A stretch of 64,000 bases of DNA from Cellvibrio sp. PSBB023. Its GTDB lineage: Bacteria; Pseudomonadota; Gammaproteobacteria; Pseudomonadales; Cellvibrionaceae. The DNA lies in the NCBI RefSeq assembly GCF_002007605.1, contig NZ_CP019799.1, positions 2,438,501-2,502,500 on the forward strand, in the 5' to 3' direction. Shown one piece after another: positions 52,485-63,011 of the stretch. Each line of letters starts with the position of its first letter. The first letter of the stretch is position 1. The notes beneath the pieces were generated by a model. It was given only the letters and a program-made list of their open reading frames with translations. It had not been told where the DNA came from and did not search any database. A program made the position numbers and the translations under genes.

Positions 52485-53645
52485 ATGCGCTTTAGCCATT
52501 TATTCCGGGCATCGCTCGGTATCCTTCTGGTAACCATGTGTCAATTCGTACGCGCTGAGCCTATGTTAAACGGGGTCGGTGTACATCAAGAGCTCGGTCG
52601 CGAAGTGTTTATCGGCGCACTTTTTTCCGAATCGCTCAGCAATGACCCGGGAACGTTGTTGCGCAATTCCCAGCCCATGCGGATGGAACTGAAGATTGTT
52701 GCTCCCGAGGGGATTACTGCACGCCGCTTCAGCCGTTTGTGGATCGAAGGCCTGGCCGTAAACAGCAAAGCAGATGAGCTGATGGCTCAGGCGGATAACA
52801 CAGTTCTTTTTGACAATATGTTCAAAGGGCGCTTGCTGAAAGATGACCATGTGGTAATTGCCAATACCCCCGGTAAAGGTATATCCGTCACGCTCAACAA
52901 GGTAGAGCTGGGCAAAATTGAAGATGAAACCTTCTTTTATATGCTGCTTGCGACCTGGATTGGCAATGTCCCGCTTTCGTCCGATTATCGCGATAGCTTG
53001 CTGAAGGTCGGTGATGTTGATGCAGGTCTGCGCGGCCGCTTTGCGAGTATTACTCCTGCAGCCAGTCGTACCACCGAGATTGCCGCCTGGAGTAAAGCCG
53101 CAGCCATTGAAGCACCGATTGCAGTAGAGACGCCCGCAGCGGCAAAACCGGATGTACCCAAATTGGATGCTCCGACGATTGATAAACCGAAATTGGATAT
53201 ACCACCGCCAGTTGCACGTCAAAGCAGTGCGAGCAAATCCTCTGTCGCCGCAGCAGTTGTTGCCCAGGTAGCATCAAGCTCTGCCGCACCCGCACCTACC
53301 GCTGTCGCCGAGGATGATGACGAGGATGGTCCCGCATTGACCGCCCAGACACTGCTGGCACGCCAGTTCTATGTGTCTGATTCGATCAAAAAGATTCGTG
53401 CAAAAACCAAATATCCGCAACGCGCGTTGGATCGCAATCAAGCAGGCAACGTTCGCGTTGCAGTTATTGTTGATCGCGATGGCAACCTGATTAGTAGCAA
53501 CATCATTGAAAGCAGCCAATACGATCTGTTGAACAAAGAAGCCTTGGATGCAATTAAACGTTCAGCGCCTTTCCCCGCATTACCGGAAGCCATCACCGGT
53601 ACTCGCTTTGAGTTCAGCGTTCCTATGCGTTGGGCTTTGCCTTAA
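52485..53645 (+). CDS. TonB C-terminal protein with chalcone-isomerase-like N-terminus
   Basis: 386 residues. A signal-like N-terminus ends VRAEP (about residue 26). Residues ~30-195 match the bacterial chalcone-isomerase-like periplasmic family (EVFIGALFSES, RMELKIV, FFYMLLATWIG). A Pro/Ala/Ser linker (about 205-280) leads to a TonB C-terminal domain (TKYPQRALDRNQAGNVRVAV, FPALPEAITGTRFEFSVPM). Normal TonB has an uncleaved helix contacting ExbB/ExbD; here the N-terminus looks cleavable, so it may not energise receptors in the usual way. Confidence 0.82.
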   Translation: MRFSHLFRASLGILLVTMCQFVRAEPMLNGVGVHQELGREVFIGALFSESLSNDPGTLLRNSQPMRMELKIVAPEGITARRFSRLWIEGLAVNSKADELMAQADNTVLFDNMFKGRLLKDDHVVIANTPGKGISVTLNKVELGKIEDETFFYMLLATWIGNVPLSSDYRDSLLKVGDVDAGLRGRFASITPAASRTTEIAAWSKAAAIEAPIAVETPAAAKPDVPKLDAPTIDKPKLDIPPPVARQSSASKSSVAAAVVAQVASSSAAPAPTAVAEDDDEDGPALTAQTLLARQFYVSDSIKKIRAKTKYPQRALDRNQAGNVRVAVIVDRDGNLISSNIIESSQYDLLNKEALDAIKRSAPFPALPEAITGTRFEFSVPMRWALP

Positions 53646-53676
53646 TGTCATGACGCCCCAATAAGGAGCGCACAGT

Positions 53677-53702
53677 AAAAAGCCACCGCAAGGTGGCTTT
53701 TT
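53677..53702 (+). terminator. Rho-independent terminator after the TonB-like gene
   Basis: AAAAAGCCACC / GGTGGCTTTTT with GCAA loop, T-rich tail. Confidence 0.92.
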
Positions 53703-53736
53703 CTTTTAGAGGGAAGCAGAACTCATCAACTCATTA

Positions 53737-54342
53737 TCAACCCAGTTGACGCAAACGCTGTTCAATCACTTTATGAATTCCAGATCGTTCCAAGCCAGAG
53801 TGTTCGGTCAAGCGATCCAAGTGAATAGCGTGCAAGTGCAAACAAGGAGTTGAGGCATCCAATTCACGCAAGTCTCCCTTCATTAATACCGGCAATAGGG
53901 GTTTATGCGGAGGCAGTTTTTGTCGCACGATATTCAAGCCAACCTGTAAAGGCACGGCCCTGTATTTAACAGTCCCACTACGAAAAGGAATACGCAAAAA
54001 CAAACAGGGACGGGATTGATAAATACCCGGAATAATTTCCATGCCTGTCGATGTAACAGCCGACTCGGGAATACCATTAAACGTATCATGTGGAGCATAG
54101 GGATTAGGCAATATCACTAACTTACGGTCTTCTTCCTTGGGGAAAAAGATATTGTAGTTGGTGTACAGCTGCTCCACCGAGCTGGAGTAAACGCAGAGTT
54201 TATTTTCAAAACCCATGACAAAATCAACCGCGCGCTGGCGTTGATTGAAGGCATCCAGATCCCAGATGAGATCCTTATTGTCAGAGGCTGTTATCACAGT
54301 AAAACCTGCGGCGAATGAATGGGAGATAATAGTGGTCAACAA
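53737..54342 (-). CDS. Conserved-looking protein of unknown function
   Basis: 201 residues, soluble. It has no motif I can name; recognisable stretches are WDLDAFNQRQRAVDFVMGFE and PGIYQSRPCLFLRIPFRSG. Codon use is host-like. It is convergent with the TonB-like gene and about 30 bp downstream of the small membrane-protein gene on the same strand. Confidence 0.6.
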   Translation of the reverse strand: MLTTIISHSFAAGFTVITASDNKDLIWDLDAFNQRQRAVDFVMGFENKLCVYSSSVEQLYTNYNIFFPKEEDRKLVILPNPYAPHDTFNGIPESAVTSTGMEIIPGIYQSRPCLFLRIPFRSGTVKYRAVPLQVGLNIVRQKLPPHKPLLPVLMKGDLRELDASTPCLHLHAIHLDRLTEHSGLERSGIHKVIEQRLRQLG

Positions 54343-54372
54343 AAGACGAGAGTGTGCGAATCAACTCTCGTC

Positions 54373-54702
54373 TTATTCAAGATCCAATGCTTCAACTTGT
54401 TGAAGGATAGCACGCAGTTGCGCCAAACCGGTTTCGCTGAATAAAAATCCTGCTCGCGTATGCCCAAGATATTCCTTTTCATCAATGGCGGCACAGGCAT
54501 CGCGAATGGGTTCCAACGGTGGACAGTGGCGAAATGAGGTGGATAAAAAAATCGCCCACTCATTTTCGCTGGCCTGCCCGACCAATACTTTTTTCAATAA
54601 CGCAATGACATCCGCCTGGCCCATGAAGTAGTGCGGTGTTCTCACCCAGAGCAACACCGCGACAACAACAAGGAAAATAAACAGGGTGATGACAAAGGCC
54701 AT
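54373..54702 (-). CDS. Small membrane-anchored protein of unknown function
   Basis: 109 residues from ATG 54702 (the frame is open into prfC, but the helix MAFVITLFIFLVVVAVLLW right after this Met marks the start). One N-terminal helix, then a ~85-residue cytosolic helical part with FLSTSFRHCPPLEPIRDAC. Starts 8 bp after the prfC stop, so co-transcribed with it. Confidence 0.65.
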   Translation of the reverse strand: MAFVITLFIFLVVVAVLLWVRTPHYFMGQADVIALLKKVLVGQASENEWAIFLSTSFRHCPPLEPIRDACAAIDEKEYLGHTRAGFLFSETGLAQLRAILQQVEALDLE

Positions 54703-54710
54703 GATGGGGA

Positions 54711-56288
54711 TCAGTGCTCGCGAGTTGCACGGAACACCACATCTGGATGGCGCTCCTGTGTCAGGGATAAATTTACCCGTGAAGGTGCAAGATAGGTCAA
54801 GTGACCACCACCATCCAGGGCGAGGTTCTCTGCACATTTGCGTTTAAATTCTTCCAGTTTTTTGGCGTCGTCACAGTCGCACCAGCGCGCGGTAGTAACG
54901 CTGACCGGTTCATACATAGCCTCAACTTTGTATTCATCTTTCAGGCGATAAGCTACCACTTCAAATTGCAATACACCTACAGCGCCCACAACAATATCGT
55001 TATTGTTGATAGGGAAAAATACCTGGGTCGAACCCTCTTCTGACAACTGTTGCAATCCTTTTTGCAGTTGTTTCATTTTAAGGGGATCTTTCAATCGAAT
55101 ACGGCGAAACAACTCCGGCGCAAAGTGCGGGATACCGGTGAACTTCAGGCTTTCACCTTCGGTAAAGGTATCGCCAATCTGGATAGTGCCGTGATTGTGC
55201 AAACCGATAATATCGCCCGCGATCGCCTCGTCAACAGCACTGCGATCACCGGCCATAAAGGTCACTGCATCGGCAATTTTTACATCCTTCCCTAAACGCA
55301 CATGCTTCATTTTCATGCCTTGTGAATAGGTGCCGGAGCAGATACGCATAAACGCAATGCGGTCGCGGTGCTTGGGGTCCATGTTCGCCTGGATTTTAAA
55401 AATAAAACCACTGAACTTTTCCTCAGCGGGCTCGACCAAACGTTCATGGGTTGCACGCGCACGTGGTGTTGGAGCCCATTCCACGAAGCCATCCAGCATT
55501 TCACGAACACCAAAATTGCCCAATGCCGTCCCAAAAAAAACAGGCGTCATTCGCCCGGCCAAGTACTCATCCAGATCAAATTGATGGGTCGCACCGCGCA
55601 CAAACTCAATTTGATCACGAATATCCTGCGCATAACTGCCGAGTAGTTTGGTTGCTTCATCACTATCCAACCCTTTAATTTGGATATCGTCGGGAATGGT
55701 GTGCCCCATACCTTGCTGATAAACGTGAATCACATCGGTATAAAAGTTATAAACACCCACAAACTCTTTACCGCTCCCTAAAGGCCAGTTGATAGGCGCC
55801 GCAGTAATTTTCAATACATTTTCAATCTCATCCAACAGTTCAACAGCATCACGGCTCTCGCGATCCATTTTGTTAATGAAAGTGAGGATGGGGGTATCGC
55901 GCAGGCGGCATACTTCCATCAATTTAATCGTGCGATCTTCGACACCTTTTGCGCCGTCAATCATCATTAACACCGAGTCAACAGCAGTCAGCGTGCGATA
56001 GGTATCTTCCGAAAAGTCTTCGTGCCCGGGGGTATCGAGCAGGTTGACGATGCGGTCTTTGTAAGGAAATTGCATGACCGATGAGGTCACCGAAATTCCA
56101 CGCTCCTGCTCCATGGTCATCCAGTCAGATTTGGCGTGTGGGCCGCGTTTGCCTTTCACCGATCCGGCTAATTGAATGGCATTGCCCCACAGTAATAATT
56201 TTTCTGTGACGGTCGTTTTACCGGCATCGGGGTGGGAAATAATGGCAAAGGTACGGCGCTTTGCCAGTTCAGCAGTTAAATTAATCAT
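54711..56288 (-). CDS. prfC: Peptide chain release factor 3
   Basis: 525 residues. [18 protein letters not shown] (P-loop), [33 protein letters not shown] and [11 protein letters not shown] are the G motifs of the RF3 GTPase, which recycles RF1/RF2 from the ribosome. Normal length (529 in E. coli). Confidence 0.97.
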   Translation of the reverse strand: MINLTAELAKRRTFAIISHPDAGKTTVTEKLLLWGNAIQLAGSVKGKRGPHAKSDWMTMEQERGISVTSSVMQFPYKDRIVNLLDTPGHEDFSEDTYRTLTAVDSVLMMIDGAKGVEDRTIKLMEVCRLRDTPILTFINKMDRESRDAVELLDEIENVLKITAAPINWPLGSGKEFVGVYNFYTDVIHVYQQGMGHTIPDDIQIKGLDSDEATKLLGSYAQDIRDQIEFVRGATHQFDLDEYLAGRMTPVFFGTALGNFGVREMLDGFVEWAPTPRARATHERLVEPAEEKFSGFIFKIQANMDPKHRDRIAFMRICSGTYSQGMKMKHVRLGKDVKIADAVTFMAGDRSAVDEAIAGDIIGLHNHGTIQIGDTFTEGESLKFTGIPHFAPELFRRIRLKDPLKMKQLQKGLQQLSEEGSTQVFFPINNNDIVVGAVGVLQFEVVAYRLKDEYKVEAMYEPVSVTTARWCDCDDAKKLEEFKRKCAENLALDGGGHLTYLAPSRVNLSLTQERHPDVVFRATREH

Positions 56289-56359
56289 AGGAATATCGCG
56301 TGTTAAAAATAAAGAAAAAAGATGGGGAAATTATAACCTGTTGCGCTGCCTTACGCGCG

Positions 56360-57718
56360 CTAGGCTTCCGCGAGTCGCGTTTGCTGTTGGATATGCGTTT
56401 TGAGCCAGCACCAGGCCCATATACCCAGGGCGAGATTGGCAAATGCAGTGGCAATAAAAATACCGATCATGCCCCACCAATGTTGTCCCAACCAGGCAAG
56501 AGGTAAATAAATATAAAAAACTCGCCCCGATGAAATGATCATTGCCGGCCATGGGCGCCCCAACCCGTTGAACGCGGCATTGACTGACATCACCAAACCA
56601 TAGGCACCATAACTAATGGGGACGATCATAAAATAGATGGCAGTGATACTGACTACCTCGGGGTGATCGCCAAACAGGCGGGCAATTTCAGCTCCGAAAA
56701 ATCCCAGCAACAAGGCTAAACCCAAACCAAATGCCAGACAAAAAACGGTGAGCACACGCAAGGCTTCATTCAAACGCTCGACTCTGCCTGCCCCATAATT
56801 CTGCCCGAAGAATGGCCCGATAACACCGGAGAGCGCATAAAACACAATCAGCGCCAAGGGTTCAATACGCATAGCAATACCCAGTGCGGCTACAGCATCT
56901 GTACCGTAGGACGCCACCATCGCCACGACTATCGCGCTGGCGAATGGAATAATCACGTTGGCAAACATGGCCGGCGCACCCACTTCGATAATCGCCTGCC
57001 AGGAGTACTTGAGCTTCTGCCAAGGTAAAAATGGGTTGACCAGCATATGCACACGGGCATGCAAAATATAAAGTGCTACCACTAGCATCAAGGCGCGGGT
57101 TATCAAGGTGGCGACTGCCGCACCTTGTAGGCCCAATGCAGGAAACCCCAAGAGTCCGAAGATCAGCAGCGGGTCAAGCAGTACATTCAGCAACGCGGCC
57201 CCGCCCATCAAATACCCTTGAACCTGGCTCATGCCCATGGCGCGCAACGCCGATAGACACACCATGGGCACCATCAGGCAAGGGGCACTGAAGTACCAAA
57301 TCGACATATAGGAGCGGATTAGCGGGATTAAATCCGGTGTGGCGCCCAGCGCGAGAAAGAGAGGTTCAAGCGTGATCCATCCCAATAGGCAGACACTGGC
57401 GGAGATAATAAAGGTAAGACTCATGGCATCGGTTGCCAGACGCCGCGCCTTGTGGGAATCACCCTCGCCAATCGCCCTGGCGACGGCAGATGATGTGCCG
57501 GCGCCCAGACCTATACCCAAGCTGGTCAGCACCATAATGACCGGAAACGTAAAACTGAGGGCGGCTAGAGGTTCGCGACCTAACTGCGCAATGAAGAAGG
57601 TTTCTATGGCATTGAGCGACATGGTCGCCATCAGCCCCCACACCAAAGGCAACGCCAAACTTTTTAACTGTTCGGAGACTCGCCCTTCGGTGAGGGTTGC
57701 CTGCAGGGGTGCTGCCAT
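56360..57718 (-). CDS. MATE-family multidrug/cation efflux transporter
   Basis: 452 residues from ATG 57718 (a frame to 57763 adds 15 unlikely residues). Twelve hydrophobic helices in two related halves; LALPLVWGLMATMSLNAIE with GREPLAALSF start the first MatE domain, AMFANVIIPFASAIVVAMV the second. Na+ or H+ coupled drug export. Located 71 bp upstream of prfC on the same strand. Confidence 0.9.
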   Translation of the reverse strand: MAAPLQATLTEGRVSEQLKSLALPLVWGLMATMSLNAIETFFIAQLGREPLAALSFTFPVIMVLTSLGIGLGAGTSSAVARAIGEGDSHKARRLATDAMSLTFIISASVCLLGWITLEPLFLALGATPDLIPLIRSYMSIWYFSAPCLMVPMVCLSALRAMGMSQVQGYLMGGAALLNVLLDPLLIFGLLGFPALGLQGAAVATLITRALMLVVALYILHARVHMLVNPFLPWQKLKYSWQAIIEVGAPAMFANVIIPFASAIVVAMVASYGTDAVAALGIAMRIEPLALIVFYALSGVIGPFFGQNYGAGRVERLNEALRVLTVFCLAFGLGLALLLGFFGAEIARLFGDHPEVVSITAIYFMIVPISYGAYGLVMSVNAAFNGLGRPWPAMIISSGRVFYIYLPLAWLGQHWWGMIGIFIATAFANLALGIWAWCWLKTHIQQQTRLAEA

Positions 57719-57898
57719 AAACTCTGCCAATCTACTGAGCAAAAACGGACGCGCAGTATACACCAGTCTCCCACCGGCCCCGCGTTCAGGGTTGTTAAAG
57801 CTGCGACAAAGTGTCGCAACCGGTTAATGGACAATCGGTTATTGCTGCCTGTAGGGCTATAATCGCCACACACGCGTCAGGCCGCCAGTGATATCCCC

Positions 57899-59230
57899 AT
57901 GAACTCAAGCAACACTACCGCCCTAGTGGATAATACGAACAATAGAGCCCCATTTACCCTTGCCGACCACGGTCAACACCTTGGTTATTGGGTAATTATT
58001 CGTACGCTGGTGCTAATATTTTTGGGCATAGCTGCCCTGTTTTGCCTGTGGCAGGATGCGATCAATCTTCCATTCAATGAGATATTGATTGCGCTGGTGA
58101 TATTAACCACGGTAAATCTGCTGACTTTTTCGCGCTTGCGCCAACAATTGCCCGTCACCGATGTGGAATTTTTTATCCAGTTACTCATCGACCTCGCGTG
58201 CTTGAGCGCCGTTTTTTATTTTAGTGGCGGCGCCAATAATCCATTTGTGTCTTATTTTTTAGTCCCGATTTGTATTTCTGCAGCGACATTAAGTAGCCGC
58301 TATACCCTAAGCATCACAACACTCAGCATCATCAGTTATTCGGTGTTGTTATTTTTTAATATCCCCTTGCCCGCACTGGCACCACACCAACATCACGGTG
58401 AAAACACCTTGAACTTGCACGTACTGGGTATGTGGTTGAATTTTTTTATCAGTGCCGGACTCATCACTTATTTCGTTGTAAAAATGGCGCGCGACCTGCG
58501 CCAACAAGAAGCGCGCTTGAATCGCTGGCGAGAAGATCAATTGCGCGATGAACAAGTCATGGCAGTAGCAACGCTGGCAGCAGGGACTGCACATGAGTTG
58601 GGAACACCCTTATCCAGCATGAAACTTCTGCTCAATGAGCTGCGCGACGAATACCACAGCAATGCGGCATTGCAAAAAGATTTAACACTGCTGCAAGATC
58701 AAGTTGCGCACTGCTCAACCATTTTGCGCAATTTAATTGCAACTGCCGAACAGACAAAAGACGGCCAAACCGCAAAAGAACCCATTGATAGCTATTGCAA
58801 AACATTACTGGAAAACTGGCAGCTTATGCGCCCGGATGTTGTTGCACAGATTCATCTGGCGAGCAGCAATGTTGCCATTGAGTGTCAATTTCATCCTACT
58901 ATTGCACAGGCCATTCTGAACTTACTGAATAACGCCGCTGATGCAAGCCCCGCGCAGATCCAGATTGATATCCGCTGGGATACACAACAGCTCTATTGGA
59001 CTATTACCGATGAGGGACCAGGCATCACCGAAGAAATCCAGTCTCGACTGGGGAAAACTTTTGTATCGACAAAAAATAAAGGGATGGGAATAGGATTGCT
59101 CCTGACACAAGCAACCATTAATCGTTACGGCGGTGAAGTGCGTTTATATAATCGCGCAGTGCGTGGCGCAATTACCGAACTGGTACTTCCTCTTAAACCG
59201 CCATCTGTTACGAGCAACCACAATGAATAG
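57899..59230 (+). CDS. RegB/PrrB-type redox sensor histidine kinase
   Basis: 443 residues. Six helices in the first ~190 residues with the quinone-binding motif GGANNPF (GGxxNPF of RegB), then H-box GTAHELGTPLSSM and an ATPase domain (NLLNNAADAS, DEGPGI, GMGIGLLL). The Cys in QVAHCSTILRNL lies close to where RegB has its redox Cys (inference). Overlaps the response-regulator gene by 8 bp. Together they control respiration/redox genes. Confidence 0.9.
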   Translation: MNSSNTTALVDNTNNRAPFTLADHGQHLGYWVIIRTLVLIFLGIAALFCLWQDAINLPFNEILIALVILTTVNLLTFSRLRQQLPVTDVEFFIQLLIDLACLSAVFYFSGGANNPFVSYFLVPICISAATLSSRYTLSITTLSIISYSVLLFFNIPLPALAPHQHHGENTLNLHVLGMWLNFFISAGLITYFVVKMARDLRQQEARLNRWREDQLRDEQVMAVATLAAGTAHELGTPLSSMKLLLNELRDEYHSNAALQKDLTLLQDQVAHCSTILRNLIATAEQTKDGQTAKEPIDSYCKTLLENWQLMRPDVVAQIHLASSNVAIECQFHPTIAQAILNLLNNAADASPAQIQIDIRWDTQQLYWTITDEGPGITEEIQSRLGKTFVSTKNKGMGIGLLLTQATINRYGGEVRLYNRAVRGAITELVLPLKPPSVTSNHNE

Positions 59231-59756
59231 CCGGGACTTTCTCATAGTTGATGATGACATCACCTTCACCAGCTTACTGACGCGCGCCTTGGGGCGCCGT
59301 AATTTTTCGTGCGAAGCCGCCAACACCAGTGCCGATGCATTGCAGTTATTGGAAAAATTTTATTTTGCTCGTGCGATTGTCGATTTGAAACTGGGCGCTG
59401 ATTCAGGCCTGCAATTCATCCGTGAACTTAAATTACGCCAACCGGATGTGGTGATAGTGATGCTCACGGGCTATTCAAGTATTTCGACAGCGGTAGAAGC
59501 CGTCAAACTCGGCGCAACCAATTACCTGTGCAAACCCGCCGATGCAAATGAAATACTGGCAGCATTTGATACAGAAGATTCACCATTTACTGCCGAAATA
59601 GACTACTCGCCCATTTCCGTTGATCGTCTGGAGTGGGAACATATTCAACGTGTGCTGCAAGAAAATGCAGGAAATATTTCGGCAACGGCGCGTGCCTTGG
59701 GGATGCATCGCCGTACCTTGCAACGCAAATTACAAAAACGCCCGGTAAAACATTAA
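59223..59756 (+). CDS. RegA/PrrA-type response regulator
   Basis: 177 residues from ATG 59223. A receiver domain (VDDDITF; phospho-acceptor Asp in AIVDLKLGADSG; Lys in YLCKPAD) is followed by a Fis-type HTH with NISATARALGMHRRTLQRKL, nearly invariant in RegA/PrrA/RoxR. Its 3' end overlaps the convergent rimI by 4 bp. Confidence 0.93.
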   Translation: MNSRDFLIVDDDITFTSLLTRALGRRNFSCEAANTSADALQLLEKFYFARAIVDLKLGADSGLQFIRELKLRQPDVVIVMLTGYSSISTAVEAVKLGATNYLCKPADANEILAAFDTEDSPFTAEIDYSPISVDRLEWEHIQRVLQENAGNISATARALGMHRRTLQRKLQKRPVKH

Positions 59757-60229
59757 AGTTGACGCGCCATCAACAAGGCATCTTCATGCCCATTAACAGT
59801 GGGATAATAATTTTTGCGATTGCCCAGCTCAAAAAAACCCGCTTTGGAATAAAGTTCAATCGCCTTTTGATTAGATACTCTCACCTCAAGGAAAAGCATA
59901 TCGGCCTTGCCTGCAACACACTGCGTTGCATACTCCAATAAACATTGTCCAATCCCTTTACGCTGAAAAGTAGGTGCTACAGCCAGATTCAATAATTCCG
60001 CATCACCGCCACCGTGAGTAATAACAACATAACCCACCAGGGTATTTTTAGCTTCGGCTAACCAGCATTTTTGCCGGCCCTTTAAGCAATCTTCAAAGCT
60101 GGATTGGCGCCAAGGATGTGAGTGAGCACTGCGCTCCAGTTGCATGACTGCCGGAATATCCTCGGCGGTAATTTCACGCAAATGCAGTTCAAGGCCAGTG
60201 TAAGTAACAAAGCGGGGAGAATCACTCAT
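59753..60229 (-). CDS. rimI: Ribosomal protein S18-alanine N-acetyltransferase
   Basis: 158 residues, a GNAT enzyme with VAPTFQRKGIGQCLLEYA (acetyl-CoA loop, Q-R-K-G-I-G) and FLEVRVSNQKAIELYSKAGF (RimI hallmark). Acetylates the N-terminus of S18. Downstream of the unidentified gene by 8 bp. Confidence 0.93.
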   Translation of the reverse strand: MSDSPRFVTYTGLELHLREITAEDIPAVMQLERSAHSHPWRQSSFEDCLKGRQKCWLAEAKNTLVGYVVITHGGGDAELLNLAVAPTFQRKGIGQCLLEYATQCVAGKADMLFLEVRVSNQKAIELYSKAGFFELGNRKNYYPTVNGHEDALLMARQL

Positions 60230-60237
60230 GAAATAAT

Positions 60238-61023
60238 CTATTTAACACTCGCCCACAATCGGGCTTTAAGAAGGGGGTTCTGCAATAAATCCACCAAACT
60301 AGGCAGAACAACCGCACGCAGTAAATTCACACCAGCGCCAGAGAGATTCAAGGAGTGCTCTTGCCAGCAGGCATCTGCAGGTTTTATATCTGCACTCAAT
60401 AAATAACGCGCAGCGTTATCTCCCATTAACCACAGTCGATCAATGGGGCGCAATTCATTTTCCACCGCAAGCCACGTCTGCAATTCATTGCGCGCGTCAT
60501 CTGCTGTACGTGAAACAAACCGATTTTCAATCATCGGCCAACGCATCACCTCTTCGCGCAAATCAGGCTTAATCGCTGGCAGAAATGAGCGCAACACATT
60601 ATTCAATAGCAATTCTGTCGGTAAGGCCAAACTTGAATTACGGGAGTCAACAATCAAAAAACCAGGTACAGGGCGCCATAAACTCAATGCAAATGGCTCT
60701 ACAATCGGTGCTTTTTTCGTCTCAAGTTGCTCAAGAATACTTGCCGCATTCACCGGGACGGGCGATTTTTTAGCAGGCACTACATCAGCAAGAATATCGT
60801 TTGCCACTGAATTACGTGTGGTATTTGCCTGTGATGTCACTTCTGCTGCGACAACAGGAATTGGTGGCAACTTATCTTGCTGTGATGGAGCTTCGTGTAG
60901 CTCTGCAAATACAGGTAATTCGCAAACAGATGATGGCGGTGCAAACGGCAATATCATCCTTGGCATATAGTTCTCTATACCAAGGGCGGATAGATAGGCT
61001 TGCCGTTGCAGCTCATGCACCAT
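60238..61023 (-). CDS. Unidentified protein upstream of rimI
   Basis: 261 residues. The N-terminus LQRQAYLSALGIENYMPRM resembles the short motif shared by proteins placed before rimI in gammaproteobacteria, where E. coli has holD (DNA polymerase III psi). A low-complexity middle (about 60-110) is followed by a domain with LWLMGDNAARYLLSADIKP. I would not name it. Overlaps no neighbour; 8 bp before rimI, 5 bp after leuA, so one operon. Confidence 0.6.
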   Translation of the reverse strand: MVHELQRQAYLSALGIENYMPRMILPFAPPSSVCELPVFAELHEAPSQQDKLPPIPVVAAEVTSQANTTRNSVANDILADVVPAKKSPVPVNAASILEQLETKKAPIVEPFALSLWRPVPGFLIVDSRNSSLALPTELLLNNVLRSFLPAIKPDLREEVMRWPMIENRFVSRTADDARNELQTWLAVENELRPIDRLWLMGDNAARYLLSADIKPADACWQEHSLNLSGAGVNLLRAVVLPSLVDLLQNPLLKARLWASVK

Positions 61024-61028
61024 TGTTG

Positions 61029-62579
61029 CTAAATTCCATCATGTTGGGGATGTGATTTCGCACCGCGCGATGCAAGTAAATTCAACGCATGCACATAGGC
61101 CTTAACCGAGGCAGTTACTATATCTGTATCAGCTCCTACACCATTCACAATCTGCCCCTTATGCTCCAGCCGAACGGTTACTTCACCTTGAGAATCTGTG
61201 CCTTGAGTAATCGCATTAACGGAGTAGAGCTGCAATACAGCACCGCTATTTGCCACACTCTCAATCGCTTTAAAAGCGGCGTCAACTGGACCAGAACCGG
61301 AAGATGCTGCTGACACACTTTTACCACTCACTTTTAATTGCAAGGATGCTTGAGGGCTTTGCCCTGTTTTGCAATGAACTTCTATAGCCTCAAACTCATA
61401 AACATCAATTAATTGATGGGCCTGGCTATCACTCACTAGTGCTTGCAGATCTTCATCAAAAATTTCATGCTTTTTATCCGCCAAATCTTTAAATTTTGCA
61501 AACGCAGCATTCAAGGCCTCATTGTCTGCAAAGCTAATGCCCAAGGCTTCAAGTCGGGCTTTTACAGCAGCGCGCCCTGAATGTTTCCCCAAAACCAACT
61601 TATTGGTATTCCAACCTACATCTTCAGCACGCATAATTTCGTAGGTTTCACGATGTTTTAAAATACCATCCTGATGAATACCAGACTCATGTGCAAACGC
61701 ATTAGCACCTACAATTGCCTTATTTGGCTGCACCGGAAACCCGGTGATGGTTGAAACCAAGCGCGAAGTGGGCACTATATGACGAGAGTCAATATGCGTT
61801 TCCACCGGCATTAAATCCTTGCGTGTTCTCACGGCCATCACAATTTCTTCAAGTGCAGCATTACCTGCCCGCTCCCCCAAGCCATTAATCGTACACTCAA
61901 CTTGACGGGCACCGTGCATAACCGCAGACAAGGAATTGGCAACAGCTAATCCCAAATCATTGTGACAATGAGTAGAAAAAATAGCTTTATCAGAATTGGG
62001 AACAGCTTCAATCAAACGACGAAAAAGCAATCCATACTCACCTGGCTCGCCGTAACCCACCGTATCAGGCAGGTTAATTGTTTTAGCTCCGGCATTGATC
62101 ACCGCTTCAATAATGCGGCACATAAATTCAAATTCCGAACGACTCGCATCCTCTAACGAAAACTCAACATCGTCCGTAAATTGCCTCGCCAGTTTTATGG
62201 CAGATACAGCCTGCTCCAGTACTTTTGGCGGCTCCATCTGCAACTTATATTTCATATGGATGGGAGAAGTAGCAATAAACGTATGAATCCGCCCGGAATT
62301 AGCTGGTTTAATAGCTTCAGCAGCTCTTTCAATATCACCCCGGACCGCACGCGCCAAACTGCACACAGTAGAATCTTTAATGACTTCGGCAACCGCGCGT
62401 ACAGACTCAAAATCGCCAGGGCTGGCGATGGCAAAGCCCGCCTCAATCACATCAACTCGCATTTTTTCGAGCATTTTTGCGATGCGCACTTTTTCGTCCC
62501 GAGTCATGGAGGCGCCGGGACTTTGTTCACCATCGCGTAATGTAGTATCAAAAATAACCAATCTGTCTTTGATGCTCAT
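61029..62579 (-). CDS. leuA: 2-isopropylmalate synthase
   Basis: 516 residues, E. coli-type length. [17 protein letters not shown] and the metal-site [14 protein letters not shown] are diagnostic, with the C-terminal LeuA dimer/regulatory domain (feedback by leucine) from about residue 390. First committed step of leucine synthesis. No leader peptide with a Leu run was seen upstream. Confidence 0.96.
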   Translation of the reverse strand: MSIKDRLVIFDTTLRDGEQSPGASMTRDEKVRIAKMLEKMRVDVIEAGFAIASPGDFESVRAVAEVIKDSTVCSLARAVRGDIERAAEAIKPANSGRIHTFIATSPIHMKYKLQMEPPKVLEQAVSAIKLARQFTDDVEFSLEDASRSEFEFMCRIIEAVINAGAKTINLPDTVGYGEPGEYGLLFRRLIEAVPNSDKAIFSTHCHNDLGLAVANSLSAVMHGARQVECTINGLGERAGNAALEEIVMAVRTRKDLMPVETHIDSRHIVPTSRLVSTITGFPVQPNKAIVGANAFAHESGIHQDGILKHRETYEIMRAEDVGWNTNKLVLGKHSGRAAVKARLEALGISFADNEALNAAFAKFKDLADKKHEIFDEDLQALVSDSQAHQLIDVYEFEAIEVHCKTGQSPQASLQLKVSGKSVSAASSGSGPVDAAFKAIESVANSGAVLQLYSVNAITQGTDSQGEVTVRLEHKGQIVNGVGADTDIVTASVKAYVHALNLLASRGAKSHPQHDGI

Positions 62580-62684
62580 AAAAAATGCTCTTAAAAATAT
62601 CGGCTAATTATACGCCAAGTATAAAAAATAATACGGGTGGGAATTGCGGAATCCTGGCAGTTACGCGATTCAAAAACTCGCGAG

Positions 62685-62721
62685 TAAAAAAAACGCCCTG
62701 TAGAGTATCTACAGGGCGTTT
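62685..62721 (-). terminator. rRNA operon terminator
   Basis: On the minus strand, after 5S, a 14-bp perfect stem (62691-62704 with 62708-62721, core CGCCCTGTAGA, loop of 3) followed by a T run. Confidence 0.92.
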
Positions 62722-62731
62722 ATATTTAAGA

Positions 62732-62848
62732 GCTTGACGATGACCTACTCTCACATGGGGAGACCCCACACTACCATCGGCGCTAAGTCGTTTCACTTCT
62801 GAGTTCGGAATGGGATCAGGTGGTTCCAACTTGCTATGGTCGTCAAGC
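62732..62848 (-). rRNA. rrf: 5S ribosomal RNA
   Basis: About 117 nt. Minus strand shows the family core GAACTCAGAAGTGAAACG and the end pairing GCTTGACGA/TCGTCAAGC. Placed after 23S as in standard rrn operons. Confidence 0.95.
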
Positions 62849-63011
62849 AATTCTGCATGAGTTCGAAGGTCTTAAGACATCTAGTATGTCGGCCTTGATT
62901 GACTCAAATAGGGCGGTGGAACGTAAAGTGTTGCTGTGTGTATTGTTTGGATGCTTGCATATCGTACAAGTCCGGATAAATCGTAAACCGTCTAACAGTC
63001 GATTCTGTTAT

